Of a stretch of DNA of 7,007 nucleotides, positions 6,381-7,007 are shown piece after piece. A program made the position numbers and the translations under genes. Location of the stretch: positions 1 through 7,007 of the forward strand of contig CALKXC010000378.1 in assembly GCA_938004025.1 (NCBI GenBank). Direction: 5' to 3'. The notes beneath the pieces were generated by a model. It saw nothing but the letters and a program-made list of their open reading frames with translations. It was not told the DNA's origin and ran no database searches. Every line of letters begins with the position of its first letter. Position 1 is the stretch's first letter. This stretch comes from an uncultured Leucothrix sp. (GTDB lineage: Bacteria; Pseudomonadota; Gammaproteobacteria; Thiotrichales; Thiotrichaceae).

Positions 6381-7007
6381 GCGTCGACTCCTTTGATGTC
6401 TAATCCAAAATATTGGTGTTCAAATTTGATAAATGCTGCGCCAAACCGCGCGACAGCCTGATAGAACGATGCCGACTCAGCTTTACTGAGATCATCAAAG
6501 AAACGATCTAGCCATTTCGACATGTGTTGAGTTAAGAATTCAGATTGCACGGCAGTGCTGCGATTTTCCTGAATCAGCATAGACATCACTTCGCAAAGTG
6601 CGGCCACATGATCTTCAGGTTCACAAACAGACGGGTCACGTTGATAACCCAAGTGTGCTAAATCGTCGCGGTGTAGCCCTAAGGGCTTTTCCATAAGAAA
6701 CCCGGTTAAGTACCAGGAGCCATAAGGAACGACTTCGCCACGACCCAGCCCAATGAATAAGTCATGATACTCATCATCTACCGAAGCAGGGTCAGAATGC
6801 TGTGCTGCCAGGCCAAGCATTGACATAGCAAGACCGAGATCATCTTTGTCTTGTGCTAACTCACTCATTCCCGCCGCTTGCTTTAATACTTCAGCAGTCG
6901 GTACATCTCTTAATAAAGCGGCTAGTAGTGAATATGCCCCAGCACGATATTGCTGTTCTGGTGCATGCAAAGCGATCTCGTTTATTAAAGGAACAGCGGC
7001 AGGTTCG
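6377..7007 (-). CDS. TorD/DmsD-family molybdoenzyme chaperone (5' end probably beyond the window)
   Basis: The all-helical protein fits the TorD/DmsD/NarJ family of cytoplasmic chaperones, which bind the Tat leader or apo form of a molybdoenzyme and hold it until cofactor insertion. Family motifs visible, numbered from the TTG at 6970, are an N-terminal RAGAYSLLAALL (9-20), DEYHDLFIGLGRGEVVPYGS (66-85) followed by WYLTGFLMEKPL, and the EPEDH motif (117-121). The C terminus KFEHQYFG is also typical. The product from TTG 6970 is 197 residues, about the usual length. However, the frame stays open through 12 more codons to the right edge, and the TTG has only a weak GAGAT upstream, so the true start may lie outside. 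Its position directly ahead of the small Tat gene and fdhA, with an ATGA overlap, suggests that FdhA is its client. Confidence 0.88.
   Translation of the reverse strand, partial: EPAAVPLINEIALHAPEQQYRAGAYSLLAALLRDVPTAEVLKQAAGMSELAQDKDDLGLAMSMLGLAAQHSDPASVDDEYHDLFIGLGRGEVVPYGSWYLTGFLMEKPLGLHRDDLAHLGYQRDPSVCEPEDHVAALCEVMSMLIQENRSTAVQSEFLTQHMSKWLDRFFDDLSKAESASFYQAVARFGAAFIKFEHQYFGLDIKGVDA

Overview
The window looks like chromosomal DNA of a respiring, Gram-negative gammaproteobacterium, probably a marine or Oceanospirillales/Alteromonadales-like heterotroph. This rests on the protein families, the moderate base composition and the gene order; I cannot name the genus from the sequence alone. The right-hand two thirds (about 1482-7007, minus strand) is one formate dehydrogenase locus. 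The left third (1-1359, plus strand) holds three unrelated genes.

Left part, plus strand: positions 1-96 are the last 31 codons of a regulator ending in a Fis-type helix-turn-helix. A 275-bp intergenic stretch follows, with a nested hairpin (132-175) and weak promoter-like boxes. Next comes ppiC (372-650), a small parvulin-type prolyl isomerase with a probable terminator behind it (688-730), then a DedA/VTT-type membrane protein (775-1359). A large compound palindrome (1384-1477) lies in the 122-bp gap where this gene converges with the formate dehydrogenase locus.

Formate dehydrogenase locus, minus strand, in transcription order: a TorD-family chaperone (7007 to 6377, 5' end probably outside the window); a 69-residue Tat-leader protein of the 'formate dehydrogenase region TAT target' type (6380-6171), overlapping the chaperone by ATGA; the catalytic molybdo/tungsto-enzyme subunit FdhA with cysteine at the active site (6151-3263); the four-cluster ferredoxin-like subunit FdhB (3251-2607), whose Shine-Dalgarno sequence contains the FdhA stop codon; a terminator-like hairpin (2551-2588); and the membrane cytochrome b subunit FdhC (2498-1482).

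Together the products should form a Tat-exported, periplasm-facing formate:quinone oxidoreductase. FdhA oxidises formate at a bis-MGD cofactor, FdhB carries electrons through four [4Fe-4S] clusters, and FdhC passes them through b hemes to the quinone pool. The chaperone and the small Tat protein are probably maturation factors. No mobile element, CRISPR array, phage gene or plainly new system is visible. The points most worth a second look are the compound palindrome, the terminator inside the fdh operon, and the small Tat protein with a KR instead of an RR motif.
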